Shown here: positions 1 through 7,339 of the stretch, in pieces | How positions within the stretch are numbered: position 1 is the first letter of the stretch | Layout of the letters: every line of letters begins with the position of its first letter | Assembly (NCBI RefSeq): GCF_004310345.1 | Contig: NZ_SISK01000004.1 | Span: 186,001 to 250,000 of the forward strand | Length of the DNA: 64,000 nt | Source of the DNA: Paracoccus subflavus | GTDB taxonomy: Bacteria > Pseudomonadota > Alphaproteobacteria > Rhodobacterales > Rhodobacteraceae | Direction of reading: 5' to 3' | Program-made: the position numbers and the translations under genes | Notes under the pieces: model-generated | Told to the model about the DNA's origin: nothing | The model's database searches: none | The model's input: only the letters and a program-made list of their open reading frames with translations

Positions 1-299
1 CCCGCCGATCCTTCATCATAGAAGGAATAGCGCGCCTCGCCATCCGACAGCGTGACCACGGCCAGCGTGGTCAGCCGGTCGGTGCGGGGGCACAGGCCGG
101 TGTGGACTCCGGCCTGGGTCAGCGGTTGCAGCAGCACATCGCCAAAAGGATCGGTGCTGATCGGCCACAGATAGGACACGGGTTCACCCAGCCGGCCAAG
201 GGCGATGGCGGTATTATAGACCGATCCGCCCGCAAGCGGCCTGAAGCAGCCGTTATCGGGCACCAGGTCGATCAGAGACTCGCCCGCGCACAGGATCAT
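1..299 (-). CDS. PfkB-family sugar kinase (fructokinase-like), 3' part cut off by window edge
   Basis: The reading frame starts at the ATG at 299 and runs off the left edge, leaving about 99 N-terminal residues. They begin MILCAGESLIDLVP, followed by the GGSVYNTAIALGRLG block and ISTDPFG, typical of ribokinase/PfkB kinases in which the GG...N segment contacts the sugar. The family phosphorylates fructose, ribose, 2-keto-3-deoxygluconate or similar sugars with ATP. A Shine-Dalgarno CGGAGGGG lies just upstream. The start is only 12 bases after the stop of the zinc-ribbon gene, so it may be the last gene of that operon. The C-terminal catalytic Asp region is outside the window, so the substrate cannot be judged. 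Confidence 0.8.
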   Translation of the reverse strand, partial: MILCAGESLIDLVPDNGCFRPLAGGSVYNTAIALGRLGEPVSYLWPISTDPFGDVLLQPLTQAGVHTGLCPRTDRLTTLAVVTLSDGEARYSFYDEGSA

Positions 300-311
300 G
301 ATCCCCTCCGT

Positions 312-1571
312 TCAAAACCCCTGGATGACGACATCGCCGCCCTGCACCGCAGCCCCAAGGTCGATATAGCCCGCCGCATCCGCCGCATACAGGAAAGCTG
401 CAAGCGCAACCAGCCCGAGGATGATCGCGCCCGCAATCTTCCAGACCGACCAGGGGCGTTCGCCCATGACCCGCCCGGACTGGCCGTTCACCACGAAGCG
501 ATAGCTTTTGCCGTTATAGCGATAGGCCGCCGTCCAGATCGGCAAGAGGATATGCTTGAAGGTTTCGGCGGAATAGTCGGTGCTGACATGGTCCACGCGC
601 TGTTCGTCGCCGCCGATATGGCGGCGCACGTCGTTCAGGATGACGCCGGCCATCTCGTCGCGCGCGGTACGATGTCCCTCGGCCAGGGGAATCGTATAGG
701 CTTCGGCCTCGAACCCCGCCAGATAGTCGGGGCGATAGGCCCGCAGATGCGACAGATCCCAGGGCGTCAGACCGTCGGAAAACCGGCGCGGCAGCGATGC
801 CGAGGCCAGAACCAGCAGGTCGTTGAAATCGCGCGCGACCTGACCTGACGCCGGCGTCCACCGGGTCCGCCTGACCTGCCGGGCGACGCGCTGGCCGCGG
901 CCATCGACCTGCTGCGTCATCCAGACGGTTTCGAAATAATGATCGCCGCGCTGTCCGATATACCGGGATCGGCTGCGGGCGTCGAAGGTCCAGAAGGGCG
1001 AATAGACGCCGCGCATCCTGCGGCCCCGCCGGGCATAAGCCGTCAGGCCCGAAGGCGCGAACCACAGCTTGCCCAGCCAGTCTGCCATCGCGCGATGGGC
1101 CTGGGTTTCGGTCAGGAGAAAGGGCAGCACGCCCTGCGGCTTGATCCGGCGCATGGTGCCGGTGTCCGTGACGACAGGCGTGGCGCAGAACGGGCAGGCG
1201 CCTGCGTGGGCCGCCGCGCCGATCTCGATCCGGGCCCCGCAGTTGGGGCAGGACAGCAGGCGCACGGTTTCAACAATGGCGGAATCGCGGTCCAGCCGCA
1301 GGCCCAGGTCCAGCGGCAGTTCGACAAGGTCGGGCGACTTGTGGCCGGCGTCCCATTGCAGCGCCCGCCCGGTTTCGGGATCGGCCAGGATCGCGCTCTC
1401 CCCCTCGGCCCCTCCCGCGGGCTGGCGCGCGGGCGCGCGGGCAGGGCCGTCGCCGATCGACTGGCGATGGCCGCACCAGTCGCAGACCAGAACCTGCTGG
1501 CCCGGCAGGAACCGCAGGCTGGCCCCGCACTGTTCGCACGGATAGCGATATTCCGTTCTGCGGGTCGGCAC
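312..1571 (-). CDS. TFIIB-type zinc-ribbon membrane protein (YdjG-like)
   Basis: A 419-residue protein with two zinc-ribbon knuckle pairs: C12-x2-C15 with C30-x2-C33, and C108-x2-C111 with C126-x2-C129. One hydrophobic segment lies near the C-terminus (about residues 376-397), with a short tail beyond it. Relatives are often mislabelled as primosomal protein N' or superfamily II helicase because of the ribbon, but no helicase motifs are present. In Bacillus subtilis a comparable zinc-ribbon protein, YdjG, is encoded with PspA and the SPFH protein YdjI. Here it sits 6 bases downstream of an SPFH gene. The start is a GTG at 1571; it is the only start that keeps the first knuckle. The molecular role is unknown; I infer a membrane-stress or membrane-organisation partner. 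Confidence 0.7.
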   Translation of the reverse strand: MPTRRTEYRYPCEQCGASLRFLPGQQVLVCDWCGHRQSIGDGPARAPARQPAGGAEGESAILADPETGRALQWDAGHKSPDLVELPLDLGLRLDRDSAIVETVRLLSCPNCGARIEIGAAAHAGACPFCATPVVTDTGTMRRIKPQGVLPFLLTETQAHRAMADWLGKLWFAPSGLTAYARRGRRMRGVYSPFWTFDARSRSRYIGQRGDHYFETVWMTQQVDGRGQRVARQVRRTRWTPASGQVARDFNDLLVLASASLPRRFSDGLTPWDLSHLRAYRPDYLAGFEAEAYTIPLAEGHRTARDEMAGVILNDVRRHIGGDEQRVDHVSTDYSAETFKHILLPIWTAAYRYNGKSYRFVVNGQSGRVMGERPWSVWKIAGAIILGLVALAAFLYAADAAGYIDLGAAVQGGDVVIQGF

Positions 1572-1577
1572 CGAGGA

Positions 1578-2702
1578 TCAGCCGGGCAATGGCGGCGGCA
1601 TGGCCGGAAACAGTCCGGACAGATCGGCGATTTCGTCCGCCTTGCGCCAGCCGTCCTGCCCCGCCGTCCAGACCAGCGTATCGCGCGTGAGGCGCCCCTC
1701 GGAGGCGAGGCGCTCAAGATGCTGGCGGTCGAACGGACCTTCGGCCTGGCCGTTCAGGGCAATGTGCCACAAGGTGGCGGATCGCGGGGGCAGGGGTGGG
1801 GGCACCGCCCCGCCCGACTGGGGCGTCTGACCCCAGGGACCGGATCGCCCCGCCATTCCCATGCCCATCGCAGCGCCCATCGCAGCGCCCATTCCGGCAC
1901 CCATTCCGGCGCCGGCCGCCCCCGGATTCTGGCTGGCATGTCCCATCGCCTCGGCTGCGGCGTATTGGGCGAAGCGATCCAGATCGCCCAGGATTCCCAT
2001 CGAGGTCCGCTGATCCAGCATCTTTTCTACATCCTGGGGCAGACTGATGTTTTCGATATAGAATTCCGGGATCGTCAGGCCGTATTCGGTGATCGTGGGG
2101 GCAATGGCCGTTGCCACCAGCTTGCCCATCTGGTCGGTGTTTGCCGCCATGTCCAGAACCGGGATTCCCGAGGCCGCGACCATGCGGGAAAATTCCTGCA
2201 CGATGACGTTGCGCAACTGAAAGGCAATCTCGTCGCTGGTGAATTCGCCGTCTGTGCCGACGATCTCGGTCATGAAGCGGGCGGGATCGGCGATGCGCAT
2301 CGAATAGGTTCCGAAGGCACGCAGGCGAACCGGGCCGAATTCCGGGTCGCGCGCCATGATCGGGTTGCGCGTGCCCCATTTCAGCCCGTTGAAGCGGGTG
2401 GTGCTGACGAAATAGATTTCCGACTTGAACGGGCTGCGGAAGCCGTGGTCCCAGTGCTGCAACCGCGTGAGAACCGGCAGATTGTTGGTTTCCAGCATAT
2501 AGAGACCGGGCTGGAACACGTCCGCCAACTGCCCTTCGTGGATAAAGACGGCGGCCTGTCCCTCGCGCACCGTCAGCTTGGCGCCGTACTTGATGGCCTT
2601 GCCCACGGTGGGAAAGCGCCAGACCATCGTGTCGCGGGTGTCGTCGGTCCATTCGATGATCTCGATGAACTCGCCGCCGAAGATATCGAAAAATGCCATC
2701 AT
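1578..2702 (-). CDS. SPFH-domain protein with C-terminal GYF_2 domain (YdjI-like)
   Basis: A 374-residue protein. Residues about 20-235 match the SPFH/Band-7 family (YdjI type, often named virion core protein), including the FFDIFGGEFIEIIEW opening and the DPEFGPVRLRAFGTYS block. A Met-Gly-Ala-rich linker follows at about 255-285, then a GYF_2-type domain at about 310-365 (LWHIALNGQAEGPFD ... VWTAGQDGWRKADE). There is no hydrophobic N-terminal hairpin, so membrane association is probably peripheral. SPFH proteins form membrane-bound rings or scaffolds; GYF_2 domains bind peptides. The start has two adjacent ATGs (2702, 2699) after GGGGA. The neighbouring TelA and zinc-ribbon genes suggest one membrane-associated complex. 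The family assignment is firm, the function inferred. Confidence 0.8.
   Translation of the reverse strand: MMAFFDIFGGEFIEIIEWTDDTRDTMVWRFPTVGKAIKYGAKLTVREGQAAVFIHEGQLADVFQPGLYMLETNNLPVLTRLQHWDHGFRSPFKSEIYFVSTTRFNGLKWGTRNPIMARDPEFGPVRLRAFGTYSMRIADPARFMTEIVGTDGEFTSDEIAFQLRNVIVQEFSRMVAASGIPVLDMAANTDQMGKLVATAIAPTITEYGLTIPEFYIENISLPQDVEKMLDQRTSMGILGDLDRFAQYAAAEAMGHASQNPGAAGAGMGAGMGAAMGAAMGMGMAGRSGPWGQTPQSGGAVPPPLPPRSATLWHIALNGQAEGPFDRQHLERLASEGRLTRDTLVWTAGQDGWRKADEIADLSGLFPAMPPPLPG
1864..1911 (-). repeat. 12-bp tandem repeats coding the Met-Gly-Ala linker
   Basis: On the plus strand CCCATCGCAGCG occurs twice in a row, followed by two copies of CCCATTCCGGC(A/G). The repeats are in frame and encode the MGAGMGAAMGAA-type linker between the SPFH and GYF_2 domains of the gene on the minus strand. 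The multiple-of-three unit means copy-number change would lengthen or shorten the linker without a frameshift. Confidence 0.8.
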
Positions 2703-2765
2703 CGTTCCCCATGGTCTGCCGGTCCTCGGTGTATGGGGCCGGTCCCCGCGTTCGGCAAGATGCCG

Positions 2766-3791
2766 TTACGGCGCGGGCGGCAGCAATTCCTCGGCAATCT
2801 GCTGCACGATTGGCTCGGCCTCGGCCCGCGTCATGCCGGGTTGCAGGCGTTCGTCGTACAGGATCGCCAGCAGCAGTTCGTCATGATGCGTCAAAAGGGC
2901 GAATTCCTCGTCGTCGTTGAAGATCGACGGACGGGCGACCGGGCTGTCGTTCGCCAGACCCATGCCCTGCGCCAGTTCCTCATGGATGCACGAGGTCTGC
3001 AACAGGGGCGTCAGTTCCGACCGGATCAGCGCGACCGCATGGGAATAGACCGGCGCCGCCCCGTGGGAATAGGCGAAAACCGTGCAGAAGTTGTCGGGAT
3101 CAAGCTGCTGCATCGCCACGATGTCCTGCGGGGGAATGCCGGGAACAAGCTGGGCCAGCCGGGGGCCGATGGCGCGGCGTTCGTCGTCGGACAAAACCAT
3201 CACCACAAAGTTTCCGCCGTTTTCCGTCAGCGACACCGGATGCCCCGAGGCCGCCGCCAGCCGGGCGGCATATTGCGTCACCTCGACCCGATAGGCCCGG
3301 CGGGTGGCGACATCCGAGCTGTCGCCGAACTCGACCTGCAGGCGCACGGGCTCCCCCCAGCGGCGCAGGGGCGCCGGTGTTCCTCCGGTTCCCGCCTGCA
3401 ATCCCCCCGGACCGTACTCGTCCCGCAAGGCGATGTTCAGGAAATTCCGCGCCAGCGTCCGGGCGTCGATGGGCGCGTCCTGCGGCACACGATCCTGGCG
3501 CAGGCGGCCCTGTTCGCGCAGGGCGGTTTCGGCGCGGGCATAAAAGTCGCGCTGCGCATTGCTGATGCTGCTGGCCTTGACCAAAGCCTCGGTCGCGGCG
3601 GCATTGGCTGCCCGATTGCGCTCGGCCCGCGCGCGGCGCAGGTCGGCCTGCGACGGCTTGGGCTCGGCGGGCCGGGCCAGGGGACGGGCATCGGCCACAG
3701 GGGGCGGCGGCTCGGGCGCCTGGCAGGCCGCAAGAGCCATCAAGGCCAGCACGGACAGACGCGGCCGTGGCGTGACGTGGGGCGCAATCAT
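2766..3791 (-). CDS. DUF2927 domain lipoprotein
   Basis: A 341-residue protein starting at the ATG at 3791, which overlaps the TelA stop in an ATGA arrangement. The N-terminus RLSVLALMALAACQAP is a lipoprotein signal with lipid-attachment Cys23, so the mature protein should be anchored at the periplasmic face of a membrane. An Ala/Arg-rich helical stretch follows (about 45-85). The C-terminal two thirds fit DUF2927, including TSCIHEELAQGMGL near residue 285, which looks like a metallopeptidase-type helix (H-E-E) without a full HExxH. The function is unknown. Translational coupling to TelA suggests a shared envelope-related process. Family assignment is fairly sure; any activity is not. Confidence 0.7.
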   Translation of the reverse strand: MIAPHVTPRPRLSVLALMALAACQAPEPPPPVADARPLARPAEPKPSQADLRRARAERNRAANAAATEALVKASSISNAQRDFYARAETALREQGRLRQDRVPQDAPIDARTLARNFLNIALRDEYGPGGLQAGTGGTPAPLRRWGEPVRLQVEFGDSSDVATRRAYRVEVTQYAARLAAASGHPVSLTENGGNFVVMVLSDDERRAIGPRLAQLVPGIPPQDIVAMQQLDPDNFCTVFAYSHGAAPVYSHAVALIRSELTPLLQTSCIHEELAQGMGLANDSPVARPSIFNDDEEFALLTHHDELLLAILYDERLQPGMTRAEAEPIVQQIAEELLPPAP

Positions 3792-4978
3792 CGAAAGGCG
3801 GTCGCGCCCTGGGCCGGACGGGCGTCCCGGCGCTGCGCCGTGGCACGCGCCAGGGTGTCGCGCAAGTCCGCCTCCATCTTTGCCAGGTCGGTCTCGGCGG
3901 CGGCGCGCCGGGCCCGGCCTTCGTCGGCGATGCGCAGGCTGTCCTCGATGGTGGCGATCAGTTGGGCATTCGCCGCCTTGACCGAGTTGATGTCGAAAAC
4001 GCCCCGTTCGGTCTGCGTGCGAATCTCGGCATTGGCCTGGCGAAGGTTCTCGGCGTTGCGCGTCAGCAGGTCGTTGGTCAGGTCGCTGGCCTCCTTGACG
4101 GCGCGGGCGGCCTCGGCGCTGCGCTGGATGGTAACGGCCTGGGCCAGTTGCGTTTCCCACAGCGGCACGGTGTTGACGAGGGTCGAGTTTATCTTCGTGA
4201 CCAGCGACTTGTCGTTTTCCTGAACCAGCCGGATCGAGGGCAGCGACTGCATCGTGACTTGGCGCGTCAGCTTGAGGTCATGCACCCGCCGTTCCAGATC
4301 GTCGCGCACCGCGCGCAGATCCCGCAGCGCCTGTGCCTGCATCACCTGATCGGTTTCGGGGGCATCCTTGACCTGTGCTTCCAGGCGCGGAATGGCGGCG
4401 CTGTCCAACTCTTTCAGCTTTTCCTCGCCCGCCGCGATATACAGCGCCAGCTCGTCATAGAATTTCAGCGTGTGATCATACAGCAGGTCCAGCGACCTCA
4501 CGTCCTTGAGCAGGGTCTGTTCGTGACGTTCGAGTTCGACGGTGATCCGGTCGATCTGGGTCTGCACCTGCTCATAATTCGCCACGAACCTGGCAAAGGG
4601 GGCTGACCGGCCCAGCAGCTTTTCCCACCAACTGCGGGTGCGGCGCATGTCCAGTTCGCTGGTCGAAAAGCCACGGATCGTCGTGACGATATTGCGCAGG
4701 CTTTCCCCGGCAGGGCCGACATCCTTGCTTTTGACATCGGCCAGCATCTTCTGGCTGATTTCCTGCAAGCCCGCCTGTGCGCGGGTGCCAAAGCGGACGA
4801 TCGAGCCGGTGTCGGACAGGTCGATCTCGTCCATGCGGCGACGGATCTCGGCGGCAAGCTGGGGGTCGGCCGACCGGGCGTCGATCTTGTCGGCCTTTGG
4901 TTCCGGCAGGGGTGCCGCAAGCAGATCTTCGATCTCGGTGCGGATTTCGGCAGCGCGGCGGCGCGTGTCGTCGGTCAT
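3788..4978 (-). CDS. telA: TelA/KlaA-family toxic anion resistance protein
   Basis: A 396-residue soluble, largely alpha-helical protein of the TelA family (tellurite/toxic anion resistance; also implicated in tolerance of some cell-wall antibiotics). Diagnostic stretches are FGTRAQAGLQEISQKML near the N-terminus, WWEKLLGRS, the coiled-coil centre, and SLPSIRLVQENDKSLV followed by NTVPLWETQLAQA. I chose the ATG at 4978 (MTDDTRRRA) over the longer open frame because the extra upstream residues lie in AT-rich promoter-like DNA. It is the first gene of an operon with DUF2927, SPFH and zinc-ribbon genes. The biochemical mechanism of TelA is not established; membrane-stress tolerance is the best inference. 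Confidence 0.85.
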   Translation of the reverse strand: MTDDTRRRAAEIRTEIEDLLAAPLPEPKADKIDARSADPQLAAEIRRRMDEIDLSDTGSIVRFGTRAQAGLQEISQKMLADVKSKDVGPAGESLRNIVTTIRGFSTSELDMRRTRSWWEKLLGRSAPFARFVANYEQVQTQIDRITVELERHEQTLLKDVRSLDLLYDHTLKFYDELALYIAAGEEKLKELDSAAIPRLEAQVKDAPETDQVMQAQALRDLRAVRDDLERRVHDLKLTRQVTMQSLPSIRLVQENDKSLVTKINSTLVNTVPLWETQLAQAVTIQRSAEAARAVKEASDLTNDLLTRNAENLRQANAEIRTQTERGVFDINSVKAANAQLIATIEDSLRIADEGRARRAAAETDLAKMEADLRDTLARATAQRRDARPAQGATAFR

Positions 4979-5316
4979 GGATTCCTTGTCCCTTGTTCTG
5001 GGCAGGCGGGTTGACCTGCAGGATAGGCGGAAAACGCCGCAGTTCAAGCCGGTCCGCCCGTCCGCCTGTCGATGGCGAATCATATAGACCGGAATTGAAT
5101 CCGTTGCGATCCGGCACCACGAAAAATTGCCGGACCACCGTTTCACAAACGTTAAGGTTGAACAGACAAGGTAATTGTTCAAAAGAACAGGTACAGATCC
5201 AGTTTTAATCAAACTTTAGCCATTTGCACCGCCGCCGGGCGATGCTATCGTGGGGTCGTTCCAAGTAAGCGCCCCAGTGGTCCGGGGCATGGTTTTCCAG
5301 GTTTGTGCAGGTAAAG
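4979..5316. other. 338-bp divergent promoter region between telA and the sugar transferase gene
   Basis: There is no convincing gene here. The stretch is clearly AT-richer than its surroundings between about 5085 and 5225, as expected for promoters firing in both directions. It contains a perfect TGTTC-AAAA-GAACA palindrome (5176-5189) and an interleaved TTGAAC/GTTCAA inverted repeat (5158-5163 and 5177-5182). A weak TTGCAC (about 5224) could serve as a -35 element for the plus-strand gene. No terminator is visible. Confidence 0.6.
5176..5189. promoter_or_regulatory. candidate operator palindrome TGTTC-N4-GAACA
   Basis: A perfect 14-bp palindrome (TGTTCAAAAGAACA) inside the AT-rich divergent promoter region between telA and the sugar transferase gene. 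Its left half overlaps a second inverted repeat, TTGAAC-N13-GTTCAA. It is not the GTTC-N7-GTTC direct repeat of alphaproteobacterial LexA. The regulator is unknown; the call rests on symmetry and position only. Confidence 0.4.
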
Positions 5317-5994
5317 ATGTCGGTTAAAATTCAAACGGTTGCTTTGGCCCGTGTTGCGGCCGCCCCTTTGCGTTCCGGGGAACGTCCCTGGCTGTATCGC
5401 AATCTTTTCAAACGACCGCTCGATGTTTTGATGGTCGTGCTCAGCTCGCCCGTCGTACTGCCGCTGGTGCTTCTTCTGGCGATTGCCGTCATGATGGATG
5501 GCAAGAACCCGTTCTATTCGCAAAAGCGGATTGGTCGCGACGGGCGGATTTTCCGCATCTGGAAGCTGCGCAGCATGGTGCACGACGCGGACGAGCGGCT
5601 GCAGACCTATCTGGCCGCGAACCCCGAGGCCCGTCAGGAGTGGGAAACCACCCAGAAACTTCGCCACGATCCGCGTGTCACGACCGTCGGCCGGGCCCTG
5701 CGCGCCAGTTCGATGGACGAGCTGCCGCAACTGTTCAACGTGCTGAAGGGCGACATGAGCCTGGTCGGCCCGCGGCCGATGATGCCGGACCAGCAGCCCC
5801 TGTATTCCGGCGACGGCTATTACCGTTTGCGTCCGGGCATCACCGGTTTCTGGCAGACGGCGGGTCGCAACCGTACGACCTTTGCTGCCCGTGCCTGGTA
5901 TGACAACCGCTATGAACGCAGCTTGTCCTTTACCAGCGATCTGGTCATCCTGCTGCGGACCGTGCGCGTGGTCCTGGGTCGGACAGGCTGCTGA
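5317..5994 (+). CDS. ExoY-type undecaprenyl-phosphate sugar transferase
   Basis: A 225-residue member of the bacterial sugar transferase family, which moves a sugar-1-phosphate (often galactose or glucose) from a nucleotide sugar to undecaprenyl phosphate to begin exopolysaccharide synthesis. Visible are KRPLDVLMVVLSSPVVLPLV (membrane anchor), KRIGRDGRIFRIWKLRSM, the SSMDELPQLFNVLKGDMSLV catalytic block, GPRPM and GITGFWQTAGRN. Length fits the short ExoY class with one membrane segment. I prefer the ATG at 5317 (preceded by AGGT) to the in-frame GTG at 5305. The stop abuts the stop of a WecB-type glycosyltransferase on the other strand. Exact sugar specificity cannot be read. Confidence 0.88.
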   Translation: MSVKIQTVALARVAAAPLRSGERPWLYRNLFKRPLDVLMVVLSSPVVLPLVLLLAIAVMMDGKNPFYSQKRIGRDGRIFRIWKLRSMVHDADERLQTYLAANPEARQEWETTQKLRHDPRVTTVGRALRASSMDELPQLFNVLKGDMSLVGPRPMMPDQQPLYSGDGYYRLRPGITGFWQTAGRNRTTFAARAWYDNRYERSLSFTSDLVILLRTVRVVLGRTGC

Positions 5995-6744
5995 TCAGGG
6001 TCGCTGTTTCAGCGCTGCCAAGGCCTCGGACGGCAGAACGGCGGCGCAGCGGGCATAGCGCGGCACCAGCCGCCGGGGCGCCGACAGCATCCGCCATGCC
6101 CATTCCATCGCCATGCGCCTGACCCATTCGGGCGCGCGCGTCTGGTTCCCGGCCAGAAAATCCAGTCCCGCACCGATCGAGGCAAAGCCGACCCCCGGCG
6201 CCATCTGACGACCGCGTGCCGCCAACCGTTCCTGCCGGGGGGCGCCAAGCGCCAGAAAGCACAGCCCGGCGCCGCTGTCCCTGACCCGATGCAACAGGTC
6301 AAGCGCCGCGGGACTGTCGGGATCGAACCCCATCGGCGGGGCGATCCGGGCCACGATCCGGGCTCCGGGTGCCTGCCGCTCAAGTTCCTGCGCGGAAGCC
6401 GCAAGCGCCGCGTCGGTCGTTCCGACCAGGGCGATGCCCACCCCCTCGGCCGCAGCCAGTTGCGCCAACGGAATGACCAGGTCGGACCCCGTGACAAGGC
6501 CCACGGGCTGCCGGGCCAGGCGCGACAACCAGACGATGGGGTTGCCGTCGGCCACGATCAGGTCATGGTCGGCATAGGCGGTGCGGAACGCCGGGTCCCC
6601 GCGCAGCTTGACAAGGTGATCCAGATTGATCGTCGCCAGAGCAAAGCCTTCCCGTGCGCGCAATCGCCGCGCGATCTCGGTCATCAGCAAGGCCCGGTCG
6701 GGCATATTGACCCGGATCAGGGTCGAACCATAGGAAAACTGCAT
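5995..6744 (-). CDS. WecB/TagA/CpsF-family glycosyltransferase
   Basis: A 249-residue GT26-family enzyme. These add N-acetylmannosamine, N-acetylmannosaminuronate or glucose to lipid-linked intermediates of surface polysaccharides. Family marks are TINLDHLVKLRGD, IVADGNPIVWLSRL, LALGAPRQERLA and GVGFASIGAGLDFLAGNQTR with the WVRRMAMEWAWRM C-terminal helix. I took the ATG at 6744 (MQFSYGSTLI) because upstream codons lack similarity to the family. It converges on the ExoY-type gene with no bases between the two stop codons, so the pair may belong to one polysaccharide pathway although transcribed toward each other. Confidence 0.85.
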   Translation of the reverse strand: MQFSYGSTLIRVNMPDRALLMTEIARRLRAREGFALATINLDHLVKLRGDPAFRTAYADHDLIVADGNPIVWLSRLARQPVGLVTGSDLVIPLAQLAAAEGVGIALVGTTDAALAASAQELERQAPGARIVARIAPPMGFDPDSPAALDLLHRVRDSGAGLCFLALGAPRQERLAARGRQMAPGVGFASIGAGLDFLAGNQTRAPEWVRRMAMEWAWRMLSAPRRLVPRYARCAAVLPSEALAALKQRP

Positions 6745-6822
6745 CGCGTGTCCCGCAACAGACCGGCGTTGGCCGCCGTGCCCGTTCCTTGCACCTTTGC
6801 GCCGGGCCTGCAATCGGACCGT

Positions 6823-7149
6823 TCAACCTTTCGGCAGATAGGGAATGCCGCCGGCCAGATCGGTATCGTCGATCAGATGGAAATTGCTGACGCTGCCGGC
6901 CTTGCGCGCCTTGGCAAAGCGGGCATAGTCGGGATCGCCGGCAAAAGCCCGCGCCGCGTCCTTTGACGGAAACTCTATCAGCGCGACCAGCGTGCCGCCC
7001 AGGGGCTTGCCCTCCAGCGTGTCCACATTGCCCGACCGCGACAGGTATCGCCCGCCGTGCCGGGCTGCGATCTCGTGGACCTGGGCCGCGTATTCCGGCA
7101 CCCAGGAATCGTCCGTTACCGTGACATCCGCGATCAGATAGGCCGCCAT
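6823..7149 (-). CDS. DUF1330 domain protein
   Basis: A 108-residue protein of the DUF1330 family, small alpha/beta-barrel dimers related to the ABM/EthD fold, with AAYLIADVTVTDDSWVPEYA at the N-terminus and GGRYLSRSGNVDTLEG plus LIEFPSKDAARAF in the middle. The start at 7149 has a strong Shine-Dalgarno (GAGGAGG). It is transcribed away from the RND efflux genes and shares their upstream region. No enzymatic role is established for the family. Confidence 0.85.
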   Translation of the reverse strand: MAAYLIADVTVTDDSWVPEYAAQVHEIAARHGGRYLSRSGNVDTLEGKPLGGTLVALIEFPSKDAARAFAGDPDYARFAKARKAGSVSNFHLIDDTDLAGGIPYLPKG

Positions 7150-7339
7150 CGTTTCCTCCTCTGGCATGGGCAGGGAAAAGAGTGCCGTTTGCCCCCCGAT
7201 CAGGCAAGTGTTATTGCACGATATGAAAGTACGGGTTGTTCCTGCCATCTGCTGACATTAGCGTCTGGCATGGTCCGGAACTTCGCGTGTAATCAGGGCT
7301 GACGCCATCATCAACATTCATCAATCACGGACGTATGGC

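Noticed and set aside
939..4223. 1,094-codon open frame on the plus strand
   Set aside because: It runs antisense to four recognisable genes, is rich in Arg/Gly/Pro and has no family features; long opposite-strand frames are common in GC-rich DNA.
5158..5188. LexA (SOS) box in the telA upstream region
   Set aside because: The GAAC/GTTC half-sites have the wrong order and spacing for the alphaproteobacterial GTTC-N7-GTTC site.
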